In this document: one piece after another, positions 50,124-58,398 of the stretch
How the letters are laid out: the number at the start of each line of letters is the position of its first letter
How positions within the stretch are numbered: the stretch's first letter is position 1
From: Gottfriedia luciferensis
GTDB taxonomy: Bacteria; Bacillota; Bacilli; Bacillales; Bacillaceae_G
NCBI RefSeq assembly: GCF_001712755.1
Contig: NZ_MDKC01000035.1
Location: 1-64,000, forward strand
Length of the DNA stretch: 64,000 bases
Direction of reading: 5' to 3'
The notes under the pieces: model-generated
What the model saw: only the letters and a program-made list of their open reading frames with translations
What the model was told of the DNA's origin: nothing
Databases searched by the model: none
Translations under genes and position numbers: made by a program

Positions 50124-50188
50124 TTGTTGCAAATGCAATAAAAATATCACTCATTAAATCTAACTCAATTTCGTTGCATTTGCAACAA
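50124..50188. promoter_or_regulatory. Inverted pair of TTGCAnnTGCAA operators
   Basis: TTGTTGCAAATGCAA (50124-50138) recurs as its exact reverse complement at 50174-50188. Each contains TTGCA-N2-TGCAA, itself a palindrome. Centres are about 50 bases apart, on roughly the same DNA face. It lies directly upstream of the paiB-like start, so autoregulation is likely. Confidence 0.6.
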
Positions 50189-50260
50189 AATTCCCAAAAG
50201 TTCTAATACTTAATTTCTTAAAATTGAAGCTCAGTTAAATAAATGTTTATTTTTAAACTA

Positions 50261-50288
50261 AAAAAAGTTGTCTAATTAGGCAACTTTT
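50261..50288. terminator. Terminator of the lipoprotein gene at 50364
   Basis: AAAAGTTG and CAACTTTT arms around TCTAATTAGG. Confidence 0.6.
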
Positions 50289-50363
50289 AGAACCCTTATC
50301 AAGAATTAATTACAACCACTACCCACTTAACAGAATGAACTTTATCTGCCTTTTCATTTACAC

Positions 50364-50726
50364 TTATTCGTCAACTCGGTTATATGTTTGTTCTAATAAT
50401 GTTATGGTTTTATCTGTCACCTTTACCGTTAAAATGTTTGATGTCCCTTTTATTTTCAGCTTCACTTGTTTGTCGGTCGACGAGACGATTTTGTAATGTC
50501 GTTCCAACGTTTGGTTAAAAGAAGCCATTTTCGTAGTGTACCTCATAAGAACCCCATGCTTTGTTTTTTTGTCTTCTTTAAATTCAATCTGATAATCAAC
50601 ATCTTCATTCGATTTCGTTGTTTTTGTGTGGTAAGACCATTTTCCGAACAGTTTGTCTTCTGCAGCATGATGATTACATGCACTAAGAAAGATAACGAAC
50701 AAAAAAGGTAGAACGATTTTTTTCAC
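50364..50726 (-). CDS. Small lipoprotein, unknown function
   Basis: 120 residues. The signal KKIVLPFLFVIFLSAC ends in a good lipobox (LSAC, Cys17). The mature part (residues 25-118) is beta-rich with alternating charges (YQIEFKEDKKTKHGVLMRYT, DKQVKLKIKGTSNILTVKVT), consistent with a lipocalin-like barrel often seen in Firmicute lipoproteins. There is no functional motif. Confidence 0.65.
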   Translation of the reverse strand: MKKIVLPFLFVIFLSACNHHAAEDKLFGKWSYHTKTTKSNEDVDYQIEFKEDKKTKHGVLMRYTTKMASFNQTLERHYKIVSSTDKQVKLKIKGTSNILTVKVTDKTITLLEQTYNRVDE

Positions 50727-51082
50727 GATAGACCTCCAATAAATAGATTTATGATTTTCTGACGAAGCCTGTTTCCGATTTATACTATAGCCCCGACTAC
50801 TCTTTTCTACTTAGTGTATATTGATCCATTGCACACTCACCCAATGTTCAACTTTTTATAACACTATGATTTATCTTTTTCGTAACTCTTTTACAATTTG
50901 ACTTAAATAATAAACTATCATAATCATGCAAATTGATACTACTAAATCCATACCTCTATATCCATCAAATCAGTCTATACCATATTTATTTGTAAATTCA
51001 TTTTTATTTTATCATTTAACCAAAAAGTATTAATCAATCAAAAGACTCATGGAAATTTAACTAAACTGACATTTTGTTCAAT
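50727..51082. other. Intergenic region without recognised features
   Basis: AT-rich, no ORF with a ribosome binding site, no repeat seen. It includes the promoter region of the lipoprotein gene. Confidence 0.35.
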
Positions 51083-51110
51083 AAAAAACGGGCCACTTTT
51101 GTGACCCGTT
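51083..51110 (-). terminator. Terminator after the truncated gene at 51151
   Basis: AACGGG and CCCGTT arms extended by TCAC/GTGG-like pairing, followed by TTTTTTATT on the minus strand. Confidence 0.75.
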
Positions 51111-51150
51111 ATCTTCAAGTATCTCACTGCCTTATTCGCATGACATTATT

Positions 51151-51531
51151 TTATAATAAGTAAAATAATAGCTCTTCAAATGATATTCTACTTTCACTTA
51201 GGCCTTCTTCATCTTCCGACCCAATCATTTTTATTTCTTTTTCATTTAATACGATGTCTTTAGTCGGATTTTCAATTTTACGTTTGAAAATGGATTTTAA
51301 TAGGACTATTTGAATCTCAGACATTTCATATTCTTCTTCCCACTCATTTATAGCATTTTCCACATTATCTATTTTTCTTTCTATAAGAAAACCACCATTT
51401 TCAATAAAATCCTCATAAGTATCATGCGAGTATACTCCATCAAGATTTCCCCTAAATGCAGTTGTTATAACTGGAACTGTCTTTTCTTCAATCTCATCTA
51501 ATAAATATAGCGGGGAATTCCGCCTATTTAT
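51151..51531 (-). pseudogene. 5'-truncated gene of unknown function
   Basis: The frame is open for 126 codons, not only for the 70 that follow a GTG at 51363. The upstream part reads RRNSPLYLLDEIEEKTVPVI, then TTAFRGNLDGVYSHDTYEDF, then IENGGFLIERKIDNV, and leads straight into ENAINEWEEEYEMSEIQIVL. There is no ATG, GTG or TTG before 51363, and an in-frame TAG (51532-51534) closes it. It therefore looks like a gene that lost its 5' end but kept its terminator. The product family is not recognised. Confidence 0.55.
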
Positions 51532-51730
51532 CTACAAAAGTTAAATTTTTCTTATGTATCTAACCCACCATTCACTATGCTTTTTAGTTAGCTCTTTTTT
51601 TTAACGATTGAGCTTAGCTTTCTTTAGATATGTGTCATTTATCTATATATGAAGAAACTGATTTTCATAGAAGTTGAATAAGAAAATCAACAATCTACTT
51701 TAGCAGAGCATAAATTGAAATAATTTTTGA

Positions 51731-51775
51731 CAAAAAAAAGAGAAAATCAATCAAGATAGACGATTTTTCTCTTTT
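51731..51775. terminator. Terminator of the serine hydrolase gene
   Basis: AAAAGAGAAAATC and GATTTTTCTCTTTT arms with a 13-base loop. Confidence 0.8.
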
Positions 51776-51828
51776 CTAGGTAAGTATAAAAATTAATAAT
51801 TGTAATGCATTCTATTCGATACTAAACC

Positions 51829-53223
51829 TTATTTTATCAATGATTCATACACAGCAGTCGCCACGGCTTTATATTGTCCTGTAGCAAAGTCATCCCCTAC
51901 AAATTTGTTCGGATTTATTAGTGGATCAATTACAGGTGAATGTTTTTTATTTGTCAATAAGACAATCCCTAAATTATTATCCGGATCTATAATCGTCAGA
52001 GTGCCTACCCAGCCGGTATGTCCAATCGCATTTGGACTTGCATACAATCCAAACGTAGACGACATACTTGGAGAGCCATTTCTTCTCCACCCTAAGCCAT
52101 AGGTTGGATTTAAATCGGAAGGTGCTGAAAATTGATCAATCGTCTTTTGATCAAATAATTTTACTTTGCCATATCCACCTCCATTTAACATTACTTGCAA
52201 TAGAACCGCTAAATCGCTTGTCGTAGAGAACAGCCCCGCATGACCAGAAACGCCACCCATAGAGTAGTTGGCCTTCTCATCATGCACTTCTCCCTGTATT
52301 GTGTATGTACGAATGTTTGGAAAAGAAATGATACCGTCACGTGAATTCCCCATTAACTCGGTTGCCGCGAAATCTTTCGGTTTGAATCCTTTTTGCAAAG
52401 GGTTAAACATAGTGTGTTTTAAACCTAATGGCTTATAAATCGTATTTTCTACATAGTCGTCTAGTCTTTGGCCAGTTATTTTCTCAATGATAAATCCGAG
52501 GATCATATAATCGACGTCACTATAAATGTTTTTCGTACCAGGTACGTATTCTAACGGTGTTTCAGCGATTTTTTCAAATGTTTCATTACGGTCTTGTGTA
52601 TACAAGGAACCTGCTACAGTAGGATTGTGGTATTGCGGATCAGCTGGAAAACCAGCAGTGTGGTGTAAAATATCGATTAAGCGTAGGGTATCCTTCCCTT
52701 TAATTATATCAGTTGATTTGTCTTTAAAATTTGGAAAGTATGATTGTACAGTTGAATTCAAGTCTATTTTTCCGGTACTAACAAGATGTTGCAAAGCGAA
52801 GTTAACTGCATACATTTTAGTGTTTGATGCCAAATCAAACATTGTATTCGTCTTCATTTTCTGAGGATGTTTCAGTGGTGATAGCCCATCGTATTTTTTC
52901 GAGTACCCATAAGCAGTGTTTTTTACAATTTTTCCATCTTTAATAATCATTAGAACTGCACCCGGAAAACCATTGTTTACATCCTGCTGGATTATTTCAT
53001 CTACTTGTTTTAATTTCTCAGATGAAAATCCAACCTCCTCAGGACGTTTTACTTTGCTCAACACAGGAAAGCTATCACTATGTTTGATTTGTTTCATTCC
53101 ATTCACCTCTGCCTGGATTGAGGTTTTCTCTACATTTGTTTGAGCATAGCTGACAGAACCTGTTGTAGTAACCAAAGCAAGCGATAGTGTTGACGTTACA
53201 ATACTACGAGTCAATCGAGCCAA
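51829..53223 (-). CDS. Secreted serine hydrolase, beta-lactamase/PBP4*-like
   Basis: About 464 residues from a TTG at 53223, 7 bases after GGGAGGAG. This start gives a normal signal peptide (LTRSIVTSTLSLALVTTTGS, cut near SYA), whereas the ATG at 53313 does not. The class C beta-lactamase fold is clear: the nucleophile motif SNTK (MFDLASNTKMYAVNFALQHL), YSDVDY as the YxN motif, and GHTGW in place of KTG. Such proteins are esterases, D-amino-acid peptidases or cell-wall recycling enzymes. It resembles B. subtilis YbbE of the MurNAc operon, but no MurNAc genes are adjacent. Confidence 0.85.
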   Translation of the reverse strand: MARLTRSIVTSTLSLALVTTTGSVSYAQTNVEKTSIQAEVNGMKQIKHSDSFPVLSKVKRPEEVGFSSEKLKQVDEIIQQDVNNGFPGAVLMIIKDGKIVKNTAYGYSKKYDGLSPLKHPQKMKTNTMFDLASNTKMYAVNFALQHLVSTGKIDLNSTVQSYFPNFKDKSTDIIKGKDTLRLIDILHHTAGFPADPQYHNPTVAGSLYTQDRNETFEKIAETPLEYVPGTKNIYSDVDYMILGFIIEKITGQRLDDYVENTIYKPLGLKHTMFNPLQKGFKPKDFAATELMGNSRDGIISFPNIRTYTIQGEVHDEKANYSMGGVSGHAGLFSTTSDLAVLLQVMLNGGGYGKVKLFDQKTIDQFSAPSDLNPTYGLGWRRNGSPSMSSTFGLYASPNAIGHTGWVGTLTIIDPDNNLGIVLLTNKKHSPVIDPLINPNKFVGDDFATGQYKAVATAVYESLIK

Positions 53224-53440
53224 TTTAAATCTCCTCCCTTTAAAATAAAATAGCCAAACGATCATAGGCCAAATCGTTGGAATATTCGTTTCATTTTTGA
53301 AAATAAAATTCAAAATTACATTTCATATAATTGAAAGAAAATTCAAACTATTTTTAGTATAAAGGCGAGATTCGTAGTTTGTAAAGTTTGATTATTCTTC
53401 TACCAAGGGAAAGGATTGTAAATTTCTATCTTTATAATAT

Positions 53441-53470
53441 AAAAAACGGATAGCCAATATAGGCTATCCA
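53441..53470 (-). terminator. Terminator of the cystine transporter gene
   Basis: GGATAGCC and GGCTATCC arms with an AATATA loop, and AAAAAA to the left giving a T-run on the minus strand. Confidence 0.8.
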
Positions 53471-53482
53471 TTTAAACTAAAT

Positions 53483-54874
53483 TTATGCTTCAACAACATC
53501 TACAACATTAGCTTGCTGATAAACTTCTTTTTCGAATTCTCCTGTAGCTTTACTTGTTAGAATACCTGATGTCATTGCGCCACTAACGTTTAGAGCTGTA
53601 CGGCCCATGTCAATTAGAGGTTCAACTGAGATTAGTAACCCAACGATTGCGATTGGAAGATTCATAACTGATAGTACGATAAGAGCTGCAAAAGTTGCTC
53701 CTCCACCGACACCGGCTACACCGAATGAACTGATTGCTACGATTAAAATTAGAGAGATAATAAATGATGCACTTGTTGGATCAACACCAGCTGATGGAGC
53801 TACCATTACAGCTAACATTGCAGGGTAGATACCAGCACATCCATTTTGGCCGATTGAAAGTCCAAACGAACCAGCGAAGTTTGCAATTCCTTCTGAAACA
53901 CCAAAATCTTTTGTTTGTGTTTTGATTGTCATTGGTAATGTTCCAGCACTTGTACGTGATGTAAATGCAAACGATAAAGTTGGTAAGGCTTTTTTCACAT
54001 ATCTTACTGGACTTAGTTTTGCAAATGATAATAATAATAAATGCACAATAAACATTAAGATTAAAGCCACATAAGACGCTATTACAAACTTACCTAATTT
54101 TACGATTGCATCATAATCACTTGTTGCTGCTACTTTTGTAATGATTGCTAAGATTCCATAAGGTGTTAAACGAAGAATTAACGATACGACTCTCATCGTT
54201 ATTGTATAAAGTGTATCAATTATTTTACCAAAAAACTCTGCAGTTTCAGGCTCTTTACGTTTTACCCCTAGGTATGCAATTCCCACAATCGCTGCAAAAA
54301 TGACAACTGCAATTGTAGATGTTGCACGTGCACCAGTTAAATCTAAAAATGGATTACTTGGAATTAATTCAAGGATTTGTTTTGGAATTGTCATCGCTTC
54401 TACAGTTGGTACACGGCCTTGTAATTCTGTAATTCTAGCAGTCTCTGCAGCTCCTGCTGATATTTTAAATCCATCAAGGCCAAAACCTAAAGCGGATCCA
54501 ATTCCGATAGCTGCTGAAATAGCTGTTGTACCAAGTAGAATCCCAATAACAAGGACACTAATTTTACCGATATTTTTAGTTAACTTTAATTTTGTAAACG
54601 CTCCGACAATCGAAACGAATACTAGCGGCATAACAATCATTTGTAATAGTTTTACATAACCGCTACCAACAATGCTAAACCAGTCGATTGTTCCGACTGT
54701 AACGTCATGTTCAGTTCCATAGATTAGATGAATAATATAACCAAAAATAAGACCTAAACCTAAACCCGCGAATACACGCTTTGAAAAAGATACATGCTTC
54801 TTTTGCATAAAATACAAGCCATACATAAGTACTAATAAGATTACAACATTTACACAGATAAGAAATGTATTCAT
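53483..54874 (-). CDS. tcyP: L-cystine transporter TcyP (dicarboxylate/amino acid:cation symporter family)
   Basis: 463 residues with eight membrane helices and two re-entrant loops of the DAACS fold. Characteristic are KLLQMIVMPLVFVSIVGAFT near residue 75, the serine-rich loop FAFTSRTSAGTLPMTIKTQT near 305, NFAGSFGLSIGQNGCAGIYP near 332, and VAGVGGGATFAALIVLSVMN near 385. Overall it matches TcyP/YhcL sodium-coupled cystine symporters. It is a single gene. Upstream lies a promoter with a TAGGAATT palindrome, which would fit control by the cysteine regulator CymR (inference). Confidence 0.9.
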   Translation of the reverse strand: MNTFLICVNVVILLVLMYGLYFMQKKHVSFSKRVFAGLGLGLIFGYIIHLIYGTEHDVTVGTIDWFSIVGSGYVKLLQMIVMPLVFVSIVGAFTKLKLTKNIGKISVLVIGILLGTTAISAAIGIGSALGFGLDGFKISAGAAETARITELQGRVPTVEAMTIPKQILELIPSNPFLDLTGARATSTIAVVIFAAIVGIAYLGVKRKEPETAEFFGKIIDTLYTITMRVVSLILRLTPYGILAIITKVAATSDYDAIVKLGKFVIASYVALILMFIVHLLLLSFAKLSPVRYVKKALPTLSFAFTSRTSAGTLPMTIKTQTKDFGVSEGIANFAGSFGLSIGQNGCAGIYPAMLAVMVAPSAGVDPTSASFIISLILIVAISSFGVAGVGGGATFAALIVLSVMNLPIAIVGLLISVEPLIDMGRTALNVSGAMTSGILTSKATGEFEKEVYQQANVVDVVEA

Positions 54875-54913
54875 TTTTCTCCCCCTTTTCTTTTAATAAT
54901 CTAATTTACGAAA

Positions 54914-54975
54914 ATATTAATACAAGTATTCCTATAAATCAAGTAGGAATTATTAATTATTTGTAAAATTCCTAC
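54914..54975 (-). promoter_or_regulatory. tcyP promoter with upstream palindrome
   Basis: On the minus strand TTGATT, a 17-base spacer, and TAATAT (54914-54942). Immediately upstream GTAGGAATT and AATTCCTAC (54943-54975) form a 9-base inverted repeat. On the + strand the same hairpin is followed by TTTTTT, so an antisense terminator is the alternative reading. Confidence 0.45.
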
Positions 54976-55015
54976 TTTTTTATCATTTAGGCACAATTTA
55001 TCTAGAAATCTATTA

Positions 55016-55483
55016 CTACTTAATTAATAACGCTTCACCATATTGATCAAATGCATGTTTAAAATCAAAAGCAGTAGGAGTTGGTCCATTTTGAATGTAA
55101 TAGTCATATCTTTTAAAGGCCTCTTCCCATGAAACATCGCTTTGCTTCTCTGTCCACCATATAACATATGAAAGGTGCTGTTCTTTATAAGATTCCATCC
55201 ATTTGCTTCGATCTTTTAATGCTTGCTTATGGTGCCCTGAGTACGTAAAACGATATAAGGATTCTAGATTCTTCCATATTGTTAGTGTAAGTATAGGATA
55301 ACCATCCCCCTTACTAGCTTCTTCAGGGAGAGAGATTCCATCAGATGAAAACGCGTCAATCATGTGTCCAGATTTTGTAGCCTGACGAAAGACATCATTT
55401 CCTACAGAAAAAAATTGTCGAGATGCAGTGTGGTCATATGGGTGTTTTAGCCTACCAACTGTATAGATTGCAACAAAAGCCAT
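55016..55483 (-). CDS. DUF3291 domain protein
   Basis: About 155 residues from the ATG preceded by GGAGG (an upstream in-frame ATG at 55687 gives an unlikely N-terminus). The pattern AFVAIYTVGRLKHPYDHTAS, then PILTLTIWKNLESLYRFTYS, and HLSYVIWWTEKQSDVSWEEA is that of the DUF3291 dimeric alpha/beta-barrel proteins. These resemble small monooxygenases but have no proven function. It is monocistronic. Confidence 0.8.
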   Translation of the reverse strand: MAFVAIYTVGRLKHPYDHTASRQFFSVGNDVFRQATKSGHMIDAFSSDGISLPEEASKGDGYPILTLTIWKNLESLYRFTYSGHHKQALKDRSKWMESYKEQHLSYVIWWTEKQSDVSWEEAFKRYDYYIQNGPTPTAFDFKHAFDQYGEALLIK

Positions 55484-55851
55484 AAATAGTCCTCCATAGA
55501 CAGGTTTTATTAAATTTATATTCCAGTAAGCTTTTATTTCATAACTAATTCTTTTTTTCAATATTTTTATATTTTGTAGAGAATTGGATAAAGTCGGACA
55601 CTTTGTGGATGGTATGGATATTAAATTTGGGTTAAAGGAAAAGCTGGGATATTTAACTCTGGTTTTGTGATGCCTTTTTGAGATCATACGTGGTTAAAAT
55701 AAAATGAGTCCAATTCATAAAAAAACACAAGGAATAATTACCTTGTGGATTTCTTTCTTTTATATCGATCTAATCCTCCCCAGGAGTGTACATTAATCAT
55801 GGAAGTACATTTTCGATAAGAATAAGATTTTTAAAGATTTTCATAAAAAAA

Positions 55852-55890
55852 TTAAAACGACTACCCTCAAAATAGGACAGCCGTTTTTTC
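55852..55890 (-). terminator. Terminator of the DUF1232 gene
   Basis: AACGGCTGTCC and GGGTAGTCGTT pair with a few wobbles around an 8-base loop, followed by TTTT. A second small hairpin CACAAGG/CCTTGTG lies at 55726-55747. Confidence 0.7.
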
Positions 55891-55910
55891 ATTCAGTCTG
55901 AAAATATTAA

Positions 55911-56294
55911 TTAATTAATTAATTGATAAACCTTGTAAATTACCCAAATAAAAATCACTAACCAAATCATTAAAATGAATGATCCGACTATCCAATTTTT
56001 AGGTTTACCTTTTTTCATCATTTCTTCTGCTTTCATTTCACAGTCGACTATTACATTATCTGGTATCAGCTTTAAAGAGATATAAATACCTATAGGAATG
56101 AGAATTACATCATCTAAATAGCCTAAAACTGGAATAAAATCAGGTATTAAATCAATCGGACTAAAAGCATATGCTACTACACAAACGATAAATAATTTTG
56201 CATACCAAGGAACCCGTTCATCCTTGCAAGCAAAATAAAGTGTAAAGATTTGTCGTTTTAAATTCTTCGCCCAAATTTTTAGTTTTTTTAACAT
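55911..56294 (-). CDS. DUF1232 (YkvA-type) membrane protein
   Basis: 127 residues. The DUF1232 signature is KDERVPWYAKLFIVCVVAYA, then FSPIDLIPDFIPVLGYLDDV. It has a basic amphipathic N-terminus and a C-terminal membrane helix (WIVGSFILMIWLVIFIWVIY). The conserved PxDLIPDxIPxxGxxDD motif is complete. The role of the family is unknown. Confidence 0.88.
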   Translation of the reverse strand: MLKKLKIWAKNLKRQIFTLYFACKDERVPWYAKLFIVCVVAYAFSPIDLIPDFIPVLGYLDDVILIPIGIYISLKLIPDNVIVDCEMKAEEMMKKGKPKNWIVGSFILMIWLVIFIWVIYKVYQLIN

Positions 56295-56380
56295 TTTATC
56301 TCCTAATTAGCGTTTATTTAACTCATTATATCAAAACTTATTTTTCAAAATTGTAAAAAAGTCGCAAAAAACTTTTTTAT

Positions 56381-56719
56381 TTAAAACAAATGTTTTACTA
56401 CTAAATCTTGGGCAAAAATATAAACAAGCCACCCTATAATGCCAAGTCCGATTGAAGTAACTAAGTGTATTGAATGCTGAAGCGCTACTCCTATAATCAA
56501 CAACATAATCACCGTACCCGGAATACCAAGTACAACTCCATATGCAAATTTACTTAATGTTTGTACTTGTTCGCCCTGAACATTTAGCCAAATTAGACTT
56601 AAAAGACTAACGATAGGTAATGCCGCAATCAAACCACCTTGTGTGGGAAATCGGCGTGCTACTTCAGTAATCACTCCGATAATAATTGCTGAAGTAAATA
56701 TTTTAATAATCGCGTACAT
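56381..56719 (-). CDS. DUF3147 membrane protein
   Basis: 112 residues with four short helices. FTSAIIIGVITEVARRFPTQ, then GGLIAALPIVSLLSLIWLNV is the DUF3147 signature. AGAGGG is the ribosome binding site. The start overlaps the end of the MarR gene by 17 bases, so the two are translationally coupled, and the membrane protein is probably the regulated effector. It might act as a small exporter (inference). Confidence 0.85.
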   Translation of the reverse strand: MYAIIKIFTSAIIIGVITEVARRFPTQGGLIAALPIVSLLSLIWLNVQGEQVQTLSKFAYGVVLGIPGTVIMLLIIGVALQHSIHLVTSIGLGIIGWLVYIFAQDLVVKHLF

Positions 56720-57128
56720 TTTGAGCCCTCTCTTTCATTAAATTAAAGGCTTTCATAATCGTTTCTCTTTCTTCTTCTGTCATCTGTTTAAAAAGAAGCT
56801 GTTGAAGCTTTTCCTCATTTAAACTGGAGTTTTGTAACAATACTTCTTTCCCTAAATCAGTAAGCATTAGGATTACTTTTCGTTGATCAATCTCACCACG
56901 AGTTTTATAAACATATTGTTTTTCTAGTAATCGCTTAACATGTTCTGAGGCTGTATTGTGAGAGACTTTAATTCCTTCAGAAATATCCTTTATCCCTACT
57001 TCAGCTTCTTTATCGATAATTTGTAAAATCCGAACACTTTGGTGCGTAATATTTTCTTTATGCTTATAACGTAAAAGATAGTAAATATCAGTCCATAATT
57101 GGTTCAGTTGTTTTATTTCTTTATCCAT
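56703..57128 (-). CDS. MarR-family transcriptional regulator
   Basis: 141 residues with a winged HTH: ILQIIDKEAEVGIKDISEGI, then KVSHNTASEHVKRLLEKQYV, and the wing YKTRGEIDQRKVILMLTDLG. N- and C-terminal helices form the dimer interface. It is the first gene of a two-gene operon with DUF3147. Two palindromes in its promoter (57144-57198) are the likely operators. Confidence 0.92.
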   Translation of the reverse strand: MDKEIKQLNQLWTDIYYLLRYKHKENITHQSVRILQIIDKEAEVGIKDISEGIKVSHNTASEHVKRLLEKQYVYKTRGEIDQRKVILMLTDLGKEVLLQNSSLNEEKLQQLLFKQMTEEERETIMKAFNLMKERAQNVRDY

Positions 57129-57143
57129 TTCGAATCTCCTTAT

Positions 57144-57198
57144 ATCGTATAATACGATTAGTTCTTATAGACAGATTATATCTTATAATACGATATAT
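57144..57198. promoter_or_regulatory. Two MarR operator-like palindromes
   Basis: ATCGTATAATACGAT (57144-57158, perfect odd palindrome) and ATCTTATAATACGAT within 57178-57198 (one mismatch). They contain TATAAT/ATTATA promoter-like cores and sit 15-70 bases before the ATG. Confidence 0.65.
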
Positions 57199-57230
57199 GT
57201 GAAATAGAAAGTTAGGAGATTTATTACAAT

Positions 57231-57292
57231 AAAAAAAGGGACGTCCCTCTGCCAGTTAACATGACATATGGGGAGTCCCTTTCAAAAACCAT
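57231..57292 (-). terminator. Terminator of the ArsR-SRPBCC operon
   Basis: AAAGGGAC and GTCCCTTT arms with a long loop, and an A-run on the left giving a T-run on the minus strand. Confidence 0.65.
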
Positions 57293-57306
57293 TTAAACTA
57301 CCTTTC

Positions 57307-57762
57307 TTAAATCGAAATTGGTGGCAATGTAGTTCCTGTTTCAAGCAAGCTTTTTAAGTTACTCAAAATTGCTGGCCAGCCGTTATTTAATCCTTCAAAC
57401 GTGTCATCACGATCTACTAAATCAGTAGGCTCTAGATTTTCATGTTTCAGCGTTAATCTAACTGTCGACTCTAATTCTTTCAACACAAATGTAACGATAG
57501 ATGGTTCTTTACGATTCGTGGGATCGTTTGTGTGATTCCAAGTATAAGAGAGTAAGCGATTTGGTTCACATTTTAAAATTGTTCCGTAGTCTGTAACCTC
57601 GCCATTTCGTAAATAAGAAACAGTTGATCCTACTTGCCAATCAGATTCAATCGCAGTTCCAAAAAAGTATTTTTCAGTAAATTGAGTGCTTGTTAAAGCT
57701 TCCCATAGCTTTTCGGGTGTAGTAGCGATGTATGTAACATAAACAAATTGTGGTTTATTCAT
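57307..57762 (-). CDS. SRPBCC/AHSA1-type ligand-binding protein
   Basis: About 151 residues from the ATG that follows GGAGGATT. The START-like AHSA1 fold is seen in FVYVTYIATTPEKLWEALTS, then TEKYFFGTAIESDWQVGSTV, then NRLLSYTWNH, and the final long helix with GLNNGWPAILSNLKSLLETG. The gene overlaps the preceding ArsR-type gene by 8 bases. This ArsR-SRPBCC pairing is common in Firmicutes. The hydrophobic pocket probably binds a small ligand. There is no enzymatic evidence. Confidence 0.88.
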   Translation of the reverse strand: MNKPQFVYVTYIATTPEKLWEALTSTQFTEKYFFGTAIESDWQVGSTVSYLRNGEVTDYGTILKCEPNRLLSYTWNHTNDPTNRKEPSIVTFVLKELESTVRLTLKHENLEPTDLVDRDDTFEGLNNGWPAILSNLKSLLETGTTLPPISI

Positions 57763-58072
57763 TGTTAGAATCCTCCTCAAGTTTTTTTAATTCACTTAAT
57801 GCATCTAAGCGATTATGTTCGTACTTATTCATCCATCGCTTTGATATTTCGTTAATCGGTACTGGATTAAGATAGTGAAGCTTATTTCGACCATGCCATT
57901 CTATTACAACAAGATTTGCTTCTTCTAATATTACCAGGTGTTTAGTTACTGCTTGTCTACTCATTTCAAGAATTTGACACATTTCACTTAATGTTTGTCC
58001 GTTATTTATAAATAATTCATCAAGCAATTTTCTACGACTTGAATCGGCAAGTGCTTTAAAAACCTTATCTAT
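57755..58072 (-). CDS. ArsR-family regulator with an abnormal start
   Basis: The HTH is clear: LSEMCQILEMSRQAVTKHLV, then ILEEANLVVIEWHGRNKLHY. A TTG at 58027 would start the protein at LDELF, but the frame upstream continues as NEIDKVFKALADSSRRKLLD, the normal N-terminal helix of this family, with AGGGAGG further upstream. No ATG, GTG or TTG lies between them. The only well-spaced codon is ATA (58070-58072), and an out-of-frame ATG follows the Shine-Dalgarno. Either ATA initiates or a few bases with the ATG were lost. It should repress its own operon through the GCAACT palindrome. Confidence 0.8.
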   Translation of the reverse strand: MDKVFKALADSSRRKLLDELFINNGQTLSEMCQILEMSRQAVTKHLVILEEANLVVIEWHGRNKLHYLNPVPINEISKRWMNKYEHNRLDALSELKKLEEDSNNE

Positions 58073-58097
58073 TTCATTCGACCTCCCTAATATTTAT

Positions 58098-58127
58098 ATA
58101 TTAAGCAACTAATAAGTTGCATGTCAA
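58098..58127 (-). promoter_or_regulatory. Promoter of the ArsR-SRPBCC operon with embedded operator
   Basis: On the minus strand TTGACA, an 18-base spacer, and TAATAT. The spacer holds GCAACT-N4-AGTTGC (58105-58120), a perfect palindrome ideally placed for repression. The rest of 58128-58398 is the AT-rich promoter region of the kinase gene. Confidence 0.65.
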
Positions 58128-58398
58128 GTTCATTAGTTCATTTTTCGTATAATCAGAAATGAAGCAATCCTTGTTATTGCTCTTTTAATTTTTATACCAT
58201 AAGCTAACCTATTAAATAGCTAATTAACGTAATCAATGTTTCCTATCTTCCAAAAGTTAAATGAAGATGTAATTAGCAGGATTTTCATATATTCGACAAG
58301 AATAGTTATTTGAGAATGAATAGGAATAAATAATTACTAATGAGTAGACGATTACTGAAAATAATAAATATAAATATAAATGGACAGCGAGGTAGCAG

